From Acidimicrobiales bacterium (GTDB lineage: Bacteria; Actinomycetota; Acidimicrobiia; Acidimicrobiales; Poriferisodalaceae): a stretch of 10,190 bases of DNA. The position numbers and the translations under genes are program-made. How positions within the stretch are numbered: position 1 is the first letter of the stretch; each line of letters begins with the position of its first letter. The stretch spans positions 1 to 10,190 of the forward strand of contig JAGQSP010000340.1 of the NCBI GenBank assembly GCA_020439485.1, read 5' to 3'. Shown piece by piece: positions 1 through 5,268 of this stretch. Below the pieces are notes generated by a model. The model was not told the origin of the DNA, made no database searches, and was given only the letters and a program-made list of their open reading frames with translations.

Positions 1-123
1 GTACCCCTTGGGCGACAGGTTCACCCGGCCACCGTCGCTGGGCGCTGTTGCGACGAAGAACACGTGCTGGGCCTCGACGAAGCTACGCATCGCATCGGTG
101 ATCTGCTGGAAGGCTCTACCCAT
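1..123 (-). CDS. pyridoxamine 5'-phosphate oxidase family protein, 5' end only
   Basis: This is a partial gene running leftward off the window; 41 codons are visible and its 3' part is missing. The translation begins MGRAFQQITDAMRSF, continues VEAQHVFFVATAPSDGG and reaches RVNLSPKG. That matches the opening strand and FMN-site region of PNPOx-like split-barrel flavoproteins, where an 'EAQHxFFVATAP...VNxSPKG' pattern is typical. Family members bind FMN or F420 and often have uncharacterised oxidoreductase roles, so true PNP oxidase activity cannot be claimed. The ATG at 123 was chosen because it gives the family-typical 'MG' start and the next in-frame stop upstream is at 172-174. No clear Shine-Dalgarno or -10 hexamer sits at the usual distance. 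It is divergent from the SHMT-like gene. The family call rests on only about 40 residues. Confidence 0.78.
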   Translation of the reverse strand, partial: MGRAFQQITDAMRSFVEAQHVFFVATAPSDGGRVNLSPKGY

Positions 124-172
124 CGGCCCATGGTCACACAGCGCGACGGCTGCACCGAAACGATTACCGGTC

Positions 173-178
173 TAGCCT
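173..178 (+). promoter_or_regulatory. -10-like hexamer TAGCCT for a leaderless SHMT-like mRNA
   Basis: TAGCCT fits the actinobacterial TANNNT -10 pattern and ends 8 bases before the ATG at 187, so transcription would start at or next to the start codon. No Shine-Dalgarno is present. The surrounding 10-mer TCTAGCCTCG (171-180) recurs exactly at 4259-4268, also just before a start codon. I see no convincing -35. Confidence 0.5.
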
Positions 179-186
179 CGGCGTCG

Positions 187-1485
187 ATGTCGAGCGACTT
201 TCACCGAACCTGGTTGTCCGATGCTGCCGCTGCCCGAGAGCAGCAGATCTCAGATGCCACCCGCAGGCTCTCGACGGGTCATAAACGCGACCTGATCGAG
301 GCGCTCACCGAGCGGAGCAGGACGATCCACGAGCGCGAATGCTTCAACCTGAATCCGGCCAGCAACGTCATGAACCCGCGGGCCGAGGCACTACTGGCGG
401 CGGGGCTCGGGACCAGGGCATCACTCGGTCACGCCGGCGACAAGTACGAGGTAGGGCTCGAAGCCATCGAGGAACTCGAGGTCATGACCGCCGACCTGGC
501 GTGCGACCTGTTCGGCGCCCGCCACGCCGAGATCCGTGTCGCATCTGGCGCCATGGCCAACCTGTACGCGTTCCTGGCTTGTGCCCAGCCCGGCGACGCA
601 GCGATCGTGCCGCCGCCGAGCATCGGTGGTCATGTCACCCACAACACGGCGGGTGCGGCTGGACTGCGCGGACTCCAAATCCACGAGGCACCCATCGATG
701 GCGCCAACTACACGGTCGACGTCGACGGCGTTGCCGAGTTGGCGCGTCGGGTCAGGCCCAAGATCATCACCATCGGCGCCAGCCTGAACCTCACCCACCA
801 CCCGGTCGCCGAGCTCCGACAGATCGCCGACGAGGTCGGGGCGTACCTGCTGTTCGACGCCGCCCATCTCTGTGGGGTCATAGCGGGCGGTGCGTGGCCC
901 AACCCGCTCGAACAGGGTGCTCACATCATGACCATGAGCACCTACAAGAGCCTGGCCGGGCCGCCCGGCGGGTTGTTGTTGATAAACGACGACGATCTCG
1001 CACGCCGCATCGACGCCATTGCCTATCCCGGTCTCACCGCCAACTTCGACGTCGGTCGAACCACAGCGTTGGCCATGAGCCTCGCCGATCTGGTCGATTT
1101 CGGCAGCGACTACGCGGCGGCCATGGTCGACACCGCATCGGCCCTAGCGGCCAGCATCGGTGAACGCGGGATCGATCTGTTCACCACCGGCCAGGGGCCG
1201 ACCCGGTCACACCAGTTCGCCTTGCGCGCCGAGCCGTGGGGCGGGGGTCACGCAACGGCCGTGCGGTTGCGCGACGCCAATCTGCTGACGTGTGCGATAG
1301 GACTGCCCGATGGCGAGGGTCTGCGGCTGGGGACACCCGAGCTGGTGCGCTGGGGAATGACCGTGGGCGACATGGAGCGGCTGGGAGACCTTCTGGTTCG
1401 CGCCCTACGAGACGAACCGTCTTCGGTGGCGTCCGAGGTCAGCGCCCTGCGCCGCCGCTATACCCGGGTTCACTTCTGCAGCTGA
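187..1485 (+). CDS. serine hydroxymethyltransferase-like PLP-dependent enzyme (divergent)
   Basis: The 432-residue product is a fold-type I PLP enzyme of the SHMT family. Visible landmarks are LNPASNVMNP near residue 60, the PLP-pyridine aspartate D224 in DAAHLCG, the Schiff-base lysine K254 in STYKSLAGPPGG (SHMT: TTHKTLRGPRGG), and the carboxylate-binding arginine R380 in GLRLGTPEL. Length and motif spacing are SHMT-like. Several usually invariant positions differ. The YAEGYPGKRYYGG segment reads ASLGHAGDKYEVG (residues 78-90), so the catalytic/folate glutamate aligns with leucine. The His before the lysine is Tyr, and the LAHGGHLTHG motif reads PSIGGHVTHN. A folate-independent aldolase or other amino-acid lyase is therefore as plausible as true SHMT, and glyA is not assigned. 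The ATG at 187 was preferred over an in-frame GTG at 64 and ATG at 130, which would overlap the divergent PNPOx-like gene or its promoter space. Confidence 0.85.
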   Translation: MSSDFHRTWLSDAAAAREQQISDATRRLSTGHKRDLIEALTERSRTIHERECFNLNPASNVMNPRAEALLAAGLGTRASLGHAGDKYEVGLEAIEELEVMTADLACDLFGARHAEIRVASGAMANLYAFLACAQPGDAAIVPPPSIGGHVTHNTAGAAGLRGLQIHEAPIDGANYTVDVDGVAELARRVRPKIITIGASLNLTHHPVAELRQIADEVGAYLLFDAAHLCGVIAGGAWPNPLEQGAHIMTMSTYKSLAGPPGGLLLINDDDLARRIDAIAYPGLTANFDVGRTTALAMSLADLVDFGSDYAAAMVDTASALAASIGERGIDLFTTGQGPTRSHQFALRAEPWGGGHATAVRLRDANLLTCAIGLPDGEGLRLGTPELVRWGMTVGDMERLGDLLVRALRDEPSSVASEVSALRRRYTRVHFCS

Positions 1486-2417
1486 CCAGCGGGTGGTGCC
1501 GGTCTCGACTGCACCATGGCAGCAACCGCCGCAATGTGCTCGGGGTGGATGCTGCAGCACCCACCCACTATCGAGGCGCCGAGGTCCAGCCAAGAGCCGA
1601 CCATCGATGCGTACACCTCGGGAGTCAGATCGTCGCGGCGTTCCAGGAGGGCCTCGTTGGCCGCATATTCCTTGACCTCGTCGCGAGGTACGAACCCGTT
1701 GGCGTAGGCACCGAATCGAGCCGGAGAACCCGCGGCTTCAAGGGTTGCGGCCAGCTCGGGCAGGGCCATGTCGATGGCTTCGGGCGCAGCGCAGTTGAGC
1801 AACACGGCCTCGGCACCAAACCCGACTGCGGCCTCCACCCCGGCCGCGACCGATTCGCCAGACCACAAGACGGGGCGACCGTCGACGAGGTCGTCGTGCA
1901 GCGAGAACGAGAACCAACGGGCCCTGGTGGTCTCGAATCGGTCGAGGGCCTCTCCGATCGCCACGGCCTCTGCGACCGAGCCGATGGTCTCGGCCAACCA
2001 CAGGTCGACGTAGGGCGCCTGCGCCTCGATCAACATGTCGAGCATCGCGGGAGCTGCCTCGGCGTCGAACAGTTCGGGCTGGTACGACCCGAACATCGGC
2101 GGAATCGACGCAGCGACGAGCACGTGCTCGGAGCTGGCATCGGCGGCGCGGCGGGCCAGTTGGGCAGCCAGCGCTGCCAGCTCGCGCCCTCGACCGCGGA
2201 ACCGTTCGGCGCCGATGTGAAAGGGCACCACCGCATAGGTGTTGGCGATGATCAGCCTGGCGCCGGCGTCGATGAAGCTGGTGTGGGTTCTGGCAACCAG
2301 CTCGGGTGCCTCCATGAGCGCCAGCGCCGACCACTCTGGCTGGCGAAACGGTGCCCCGTTGCGTTGCAGCTCCTTGCCCATTCCCCCATCCATCACGAGG
2401 GTCACCACATCGGTCAT
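1470..2417 (-). CDS. homocysteine S-methyltransferase family protein
   Basis: The 315-residue product belongs to the zinc-dependent homocysteine S-methyltransferase (Pfam S-methyl_trans, TIM-barrel) family, which moves a methyl group from donors such as S-methylmethionine or betaine to homocysteine, giving methionine in the cytoplasm. It opens with the family-typical MDGGMGKELQRNG. The three zinc-binding cysteines are present: C209 in LLNCAAPE and C287/C288 in GGCCSIHPEH near the C-terminus. The length is typical of the stand-alone enzyme (MmuM-like) and there is no cobalamin or folate domain. The methyl donor cannot be read from sequence. ATG at 2417 was chosen over the in-frame TTG at 2423 because a TACTGT hexamer lies 6 bases before the ATG. 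The gene starts 29 bases after the TetR stop on the same strand. Its 3' end overlaps that of the SHMT-like gene by 16 bases, tail to tail. Confidence 0.9.
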   Translation of the reverse strand: MTDVVTLVMDGGMGKELQRNGAPFRQPEWSALALMEAPELVARTHTSFIDAGARLIIANTYAVVPFHIGAERFRGRGRELAALAAQLARRAADASSEHVLVAASIPPMFGSYQPELFDAEAAPAMLDMLIEAQAPYVDLWLAETIGSVAEAVAIGEALDRFETTRARWFSFSLHDDLVDGRPVLWSGESVAAGVEAAVGFGAEAVLLNCAAPEAIDMALPELAATLEAAGSPARFGAYANGFVPRDEVKEYAANEALLERRDDLTPEVYASMVGSWLDLGASIVGGCCSIHPEHIAAVAAMVQSRPAPPAGQLQK

Positions 2418-2423
2418 GGGCAA

Positions 2424-2429
2424 ACAGTA
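2424..2429 (-). promoter_or_regulatory. -10-like hexamer TACTGT before the homocysteine methyltransferase gene
   Basis: On the minus strand TACTGT is followed by 6 bases and then the ATG at 2417, with no Shine-Dalgarno, which suggests a leaderless transcript. A CTGACA that could act as a -35 lies about 15 bases upstream, overlapping the TetR stop codon. The gene may therefore be transcribed on its own as well as by readthrough from TetR. Confidence 0.5.
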
Positions 2430-2446
2430 ACCACAGTTCGATCCTG

Positions 2447-3142
2447 TCAGCCGAACAGGAGTTGACTACCGGCATCGACGTGGGCCGCGAACAGCTCGTC
2501 GGCCGGCTCGAACGCGTTGTTCCAGGTTCCGAAGAGTTCGAAACCGATGAAGCCGAACAGCGCCGTCCACAACATCGTGCCCAGCACGAACGCCTGATCG
2601 TCGCGGTCCACACCGGCGAACTCGGCCAGGTTGTCGAACTGACCACCCAGCACCTCTGGGACCTCGACCTGCACCGTTTGGCGGCTGGCCTCGCGCAGCT
2701 CGGCGACCATGCGGATGGTGCGCGTTGCTCCACGCGTAGCCGGGTCGATGGTGTCGGCCGGCGCCTGGTAGCCGGGCACCGGCGTTCCGTACAGCAGGGC
2801 GAACTCGTGAGGGTTCTGTTTGGCCCACCCGCGCACAGCGCCGGCGATGGCCGCCCACTTCTGTGGTCCGGTTTCGCCCGCCGTCTCCAGCGCTGCGTCG
2901 ACGCTGTCGGCCAGGGCCGTGTAACCGTCGACGATCAGGCGCGTCAACAGTGCGTCGCGGCTCTCGAAATAGCGGTACACGGCAGAAGACGCCATACCCA
3001 GATCGCGCGCCACCGCCCGCAGCGACAGATCGGCCGGCCCCGTCTGGGCCAGCTGGGCGCGCGCCGACTCGACGATCTCGGCCGTCAACTCGGCCCTGGC
3101 ACGTTCTCGGGCGGTTCTGGGAACGGCGTTCGGGGTGCTCAT
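2447..3142 (-). CDS. TetR/AcrR family transcriptional regulator
   Basis: The 231-residue product has a classic N-terminal TetR DNA-binding domain (about residues 10-70). The helix-turn-helix is visible as LSLRAVARDLGMASSAVYRYFESRDALL, with the recognition helix near residues 50-59. The rest is an all-alpha ligand-binding/dimerisation domain containing EFALLYGTPVPGYQAP, a pattern I associate with the WHG-type TetR C-terminal domain. Family members are usually dimeric repressors released by a small molecule; the ligand here is unknown. ATG at 3142 (MSTPNAV) was chosen over an upstream TTG at 3181 because a TTGTCA-17-CACAAT promoter lies immediately before it, giving a near-leaderless mRNA. It is divergent from the SDR gene and shares with it a spacer carrying four operator-like sites, so autoregulation plus control of the SDR gene is the natural inference. 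Confidence 0.95.
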   Translation of the reverse strand: MSTPNAVPRTARERARAELTAEIVESARAQLAQTGPADLSLRAVARDLGMASSAVYRYFESRDALLTRLIVDGYTALADSVDAALETAGETGPQKWAAIAGAVRGWAKQNPHEFALLYGTPVPGYQAPADTIDPATRGATRTIRMVAELREASRQTVQVEVPEVLGGQFDNLAEFAGVDRDDQAFVLGTMLWTALFGFIGFELFGTWNNAFEPADELFAAHVDAGSQLLFG

Positions 3143-3149
3143 GTCTTCG

Positions 3150-3178
3150 ATTGTGACGTAATTCGAGAGCAGTGACAA
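3150..3178 (-). promoter_or_regulatory. sigma70-type promoter of the TetR gene
   Basis: On the minus strand TTGTCA (3178-3173) and CACAAT (3155-3150) are separated by 17 bases. The -10 ends 7 bases before the ATG at 3142, so the transcript should be essentially leaderless. Operator-like site 1 covers most of the -35 and part of the spacer, and site 2 lies just upstream, which fits autorepression. Confidence 0.65.
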
Positions 3179-3179
3179 C
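3165..3179. promoter_or_regulatory. operator-like site 1 (degenerate), centre 3172
   Basis: GAGAGCAGTGACAAC matches the perfect palindrome of site 3 at 11 of 15 positions: the whole left half and centre are kept and the right half is decayed. It overlaps the -35 and spacer of the TetR promoter and lies 19 bp centre-to-centre from site 2. Confidence 0.55.
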
Positions 3180-3183
3180 AATT

Positions 3184-3198
3184 GCGAGCAGTGCTCTT
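3184..3198. promoter_or_regulatory. operator-like site 2, centre 3191
   Basis: GCGAGCAGTGCTCTT matches site 3 at 13 of 15 positions and contains an uninterrupted 11-bp palindrome, GAGCAGTGCTC. It lies upstream of the TetR -35 and overlaps the first two bases of the SDR gene's -35, so a bound repressor could influence both promoters. Confidence 0.7.
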
Positions 3199-3225
3199 GC
3201 TTTTCTTGTTCCGTTGCCGCAGAAT
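3197..3225 (+). promoter_or_regulatory. sigma70-type promoter of the SDR gene
   Basis: TTGCTT (3197-3202) and CAGAAT (3220-3225) are separated by 17 bases. The predicted start point is near 3232, directly beside operator-like site 3 and just after site 2, a layout expected for repression. The leader would be about 60 bases. Confidence 0.6.
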
Positions 3226-3232
3226 CACAAAC

Positions 3233-3247
3233 GAGAGCAGTGCTCTC
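3233..3247. promoter_or_regulatory. perfect palindromic operator, site 3, centre 3240
   Basis: GAGAGCAGTGCTCTC is a perfect 15-bp inverted repeat around a central G, a size and symmetry typical of TetR-family operators. It starts at the predicted transcription start of the SDR gene, where binding would block initiation. It is the best candidate for the highest-affinity site of the adjacent TetR protein. Confidence 0.75.
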
Positions 3248-3251
3248 CCAA

Positions 3252-3266
3252 GTGATCAGCGCTCAC
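3252..3266. promoter_or_regulatory. operator-like site 4 (degenerate), centre 3259
   Basis: GTGATCAGCGCTCAC matches site 3 at 11 of 15 positions. The substitutions at positions 2 and 14 are complementary, so the outer symmetry is kept. Its centre is 19 bp from that of site 3, the same distance as between sites 1 and 2, which supports it despite its weak match. It lies in the SDR leader. Confidence 0.5.
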
Positions 3267-3275
3267 AAACCGAGC

Positions 3276-3283
3276 AGGAAGAG
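3276..3283 (+). promoter_or_regulatory. Shine-Dalgarno AGGAAGAG of the SDR gene
   Basis: The purine run AGGAAGAG ends 9 bases before the ATG at 3293 and fixes that start, in preference to longer in-frame readings that begin inside the operator region at 3182. Confidence 0.7.
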
Positions 3284-3292
3284 AGATCGAAA

Positions 3293-4237
3293 ATGTCGAC
3301 CCATGTAGTGATCGGAGCCGGAGCAGTCGGCCGAGGGCTGGCTCGAGAGCTGGCACAGATGGGCCACGAGGTCATCGTGGTGACCCGGTCGGGTTCCGGG
3401 GGCGAGGGCCCCAACGTGACGGCGGTGGCAGCCGATGCGACCGACGCCGAGCGCCTGGCATCGATAGCCCAGGGCGCCGACGCCATCTACAACTGCGCAA
3501 ACCCCCAGTACCACCGGTGGACCACCGACTGGCCGCCGATCTCACAGGCCACCATCGCCGCGGCCGAGGCCACCCGTGCCCGGCTGGTGATCATGAGCAA
3601 CCTGTACGCGTACCCAAAGGGGGCCTCGCCCATGCGGGCCACCGACCCGCTCGACCCACCCAGTGTCAAGGGAGCGGTGCGAGCCCAGATGTGGCACGAC
3701 GCACTCGAGGCCCATCGGGCCGGTCGCATCGAGGCCGTCGAGGTGAGGGCCAGCGATTTCTTCGGCCCCGGTATCGGCACCGAGGGGCACCTGGGAGACA
3801 GGGCCCTCAAGCCCGCACTGGCCTCCAAGACCGTGAGGATGCTGGGCAACCCCGAGCTCGCCCACAGCTGGACATATATCGGCGATGTACATGCGACGCT
3901 GGCGGCCGCCGGCACCCGTGAAGGCGTGTCGGGCCGGGCGTGGATGGCACCAACCCTCGAACCCAAGTCGGCGGCCGAGATGATCGCAGCGATATGCGCG
4001 TCCGCGGGGGTCGACACCCCGGCGGTTCGGTCGATCCCCCGCTGGGCGGTAAAGGCCGTAGGGGTGTTCTCCAAGCCGCTGGGCGAGCTGATGGAGGTGG
4101 CGTACCAGTTCGACGCACCGTTCTTCGTCGACTCGTCCGACACCACCGAGGCGCTCGGGCTGCATCCGACTCCTCTCGCCGATCAGGTTGCTGCAACCAT
4201 CGAGGACTACCGGCGAGGCAACTCCAAGGCGGCCTGA
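3293..4237 (+). CDS. NAD-dependent epimerase/dehydratase-like protein (atypical SDR)
   Basis: The 314-residue product has an N-terminal Rossmann nucleotide-binding motif, VVIGAGAVGRGLA (G8, G10, G13), followed by a beta-strand ending VVTR, which would meet the nucleotide ribose. SDR-like elements continue with VIMSNLYAYPKG (residues 99-110), VRASDFFGPG and SWTYIGDVH. These are the signature of extended SDRs of the epimerase/dehydratase or isomerase type. The usual catalytic YxxxK is not present where expected: residues 126-134 read KGAVRAQMW. Y105 or Y107 might take a catalytic role, or the protein may be a binding or atypical reductase. The substrate is unknown. A good Shine-Dalgarno supports the start at 3293. 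The gene is divergent from a TetR regulator, with operators between them, so it is probably induced by a TetR ligand, perhaps its own substrate or a related compound (inference). Confidence 0.9.
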   Translation: MSTHVVIGAGAVGRGLARELAQMGHEVIVVTRSGSGGEGPNVTAVAADATDAERLASIAQGADAIYNCANPQYHRWTTDWPPISQATIAAAEATRARLVIMSNLYAYPKGASPMRATDPLDPPSVKGAVRAQMWHDALEAHRAGRIEAVEVRASDFFGPGIGTEGHLGDRALKPALASKTVRMLGNPELAHSWTYIGDVHATLAAAGTREGVSGRAWMAPTLEPKSAAEMIAAICASAGVDTPAVRSIPRWAVKAVGVFSKPLGELMEVAYQFDAPFFVDSSDTTEALGLHPTPLADQVAATIEDYRRGNSKAA

Positions 4238-4260
4238 GCGCCCCGTGCACCAACGCGATC

Positions 4261-4266
4261 TAGCCT
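4261..4266 (+). promoter_or_regulatory. -10-like hexamer TAGCCT for a leaderless mRNA of the 202-residue gene
   Basis: TAGCCT is followed by 7 bases and then the GTG start at 4274, with no Shine-Dalgarno. It lies within TCTAGCCTCG (4259-4268), identical to 171-180 upstream of the SHMT-like gene. No clear -35 is seen. Confidence 0.55.
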
Positions 4267-4273
4267 CGTCGCA

Positions 4274-4882
4274 GTGACAGGCATCCGCACCCAGGTCGTT
4301 GGCACCATCAGTTCGGTCGGCTTCGACGGGCCCCACCGGTTCGTCGTGGGGTGCTGGCACCACACCCCCATCGGCCCCTTTGCCGACGTCATGTGGGCCG
4401 ACCCCGACGGTGGGCGCACGCTGCTTGCGGGTTCAGATGAAGCGGCCCGGTTCATCACCGCGATCTACCAGTTCGATTCGGTGAAGGTCGCTCCGCTGGA
4501 CGTGTTCTCCGACGGTCGGACAACAAGGGTCGACGGGCACGGGCTGAAGCTCGAGTTGATCGGCGGGCGGCGGGTGCCACTGCCGCCCCGGCGGCCGCTG
4601 TGGCTGACCCGCTTCGTCGAGAGCCCCATCGCCCGACTGACCATGGGGGTGCAAACCCACGGCGTCAGCTTCCACGGGGCTACCGAGTGGTACCAGTCGT
4701 CCGGCTGGCGCTGGGTCAGGCAGGCCGGCGGATCCCTCGGCGGCGAGTCGCTGGGTCCGATGCGACCGGTGCGACCGGCGGTGGGCGTGGGCTTCAGCGA
4801 ACCACCGGCGCGGCCGTCGATCGTCAGCGTCCGAACGGTCATAGACCTGCCCGCCGACGTCGCCTTAGGGTTGGGCCTGTGA
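4274..4882 (+). CDS. conserved-looking hypothetical protein, 202 residues
   Basis: I do not recognise a named domain. The predicted product is soluble, with no signal peptide or clear membrane helix. It is rich in Trp, Gly and Arg, with an N-terminal block around HRFVVGCWHHTPIGPFADVMW and then ADPDGGRTLLA. The middle is basic and proline-rich (RRVPLPPRRPLWLTRFVES). The C-terminal part contains VQTHGVSFHGATEWYQ and VGFSEPPARPSIVSVRTV. Codon and GC pattern agree with the neighbours, and the downstream gene starts inside its stop codon (GTGA, 4879-4882), which supports real coding and translational coupling to the MmcQ/YjbR-family gene. The GTG start is set by the TAGCCT hexamer 7 bases upstream. 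It resembles unannotated proteins I loosely recall from Actinobacteria, but I assign no function. Confidence 0.78.
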   Translation: MTGIRTQVVGTISSVGFDGPHRFVVGCWHHTPIGPFADVMWADPDGGRTLLAGSDEAARFITAIYQFDSVKVAPLDVFSDGRTTRVDGHGLKLELIGGRRVPLPPRRPLWLTRFVESPIARLTMGVQTHGVSFHGATEWYQSSGWRWVRQAGGSLGGESLGPMRPVRPAVGVGFSEPPARPSIVSVRTVIDLPADVALGLGL

Positions 4883-5262
4883 GCATCGAATCTGCCGAGG
4901 CGCACAGCGCGCTCGAGCGCCTGCGACCGATCTGTCTGGCCCTGCCCGAGGTGAACGAACGCCCCAGCCACATGACTCCCACGTTCTTCGTGCGAGACAA
5001 GAAGGTGCTGTGCCACCTGTGGGAAGACCATCACGGCGACGGTCGGCTGGCCATCTGGGCGCCGGCGCCCGCCGGTGTTCAGGCCGACCTGGTCGAACGC
5101 GAGCCACAGCGTTTCTTCGTCCCCCGCTATGTCGGCCACCGCGGGTGGATAGGCGTCCGCCTGGACGTCGATGTCGACTGGGACGAGATAGCCCACATCG
5201 TCGCCGACGCCTACCGCATCGCTGCCCCGAAGTCGTTGGTGAAGCTGCTGGACGACCGGTGA
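4879..5262 (+). CDS. MmcQ/YjbR family DNA-binding-like protein
   Basis: The 127-residue product has the standard size and pattern of the MmcQ/YjbR (CyaY-like fold) family. An N-terminal helix LRPICLALPEVNERPSH is followed by FFVRDKKVLCHLW and LAIWAPAP, then VPRYVGHRGWIGVRLD and the C-terminal AYRIAAPKSLVKLLDD. Proteins of this family are small, cytoplasmic and often annotated as DNA-binding, but the biochemical role is poorly defined. The GTG start at 4879 overlaps the TGA stop of the upstream gene by four bases, so translation is probably coupled and both belong to one transcription unit. A longer in-frame reading from 4600 lies wholly inside the upstream gene and is rejected. Confidence 0.9.
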   Translation: MSIESAEAHSALERLRPICLALPEVNERPSHMTPTFFVRDKKVLCHLWEDHHGDGRLAIWAPAPAGVQADLVEREPQRFFVPRYVGHRGWIGVRLDVDVDWDEIAHIVADAYRIAAPKSLVKLLDDR

Positions 5263-5268
5263 CCGGTC
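5254..5268. repeat. 15-bp palindrome spanning both convergent stop codons
   Basis: GACCGGTGACCGGTC is symmetrical at every position around the central G at 5261. It covers the TGA of the MmcQ/YjbR-family gene (5260-5262) and reaches into that of the scramblase-like gene (5267-5269 on minus). It could form a short hairpin in either transcript and act as a compact bidirectional terminator, but there is no T-tract on either side, so the role is uncertain. Confidence 0.4.

Noticed and set aside
64..186. Extension of the SHMT-like gene upstream to GTG 64, to ATG 130, or beyond the left edge, since the frame stays open.
   Set aside because: The extra residues do not resemble the family N-terminus. 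The GTG 64 reading lies over the minus-strand PNPOx-like coding sequence, and the -10-like TAGCCT at 173-178 points to ATG 187.
2418..2423. TTG 2423 as start of the homocysteine methyltransferase.
   Set aside because: It adds only two residues. The TACTGT hexamer ends directly before it, making ATG 2417 the better leaderless start.
1738..2733. 331-codon minus-strand frame crossing the TetR/methyltransferase junction.
   Set aside because: It overlaps two well-supported genes in another frame on the same strand, and the product is Arg-rich and unrecognisable.
1236..3175. Long plus-strand frames (about 409 and 274 codons) over the homocysteine methyltransferase and TetR genes.
   Set aside because: Arg/Gly/Pro-rich shadow translations without domains; the minus strand carries both recognisable proteins.
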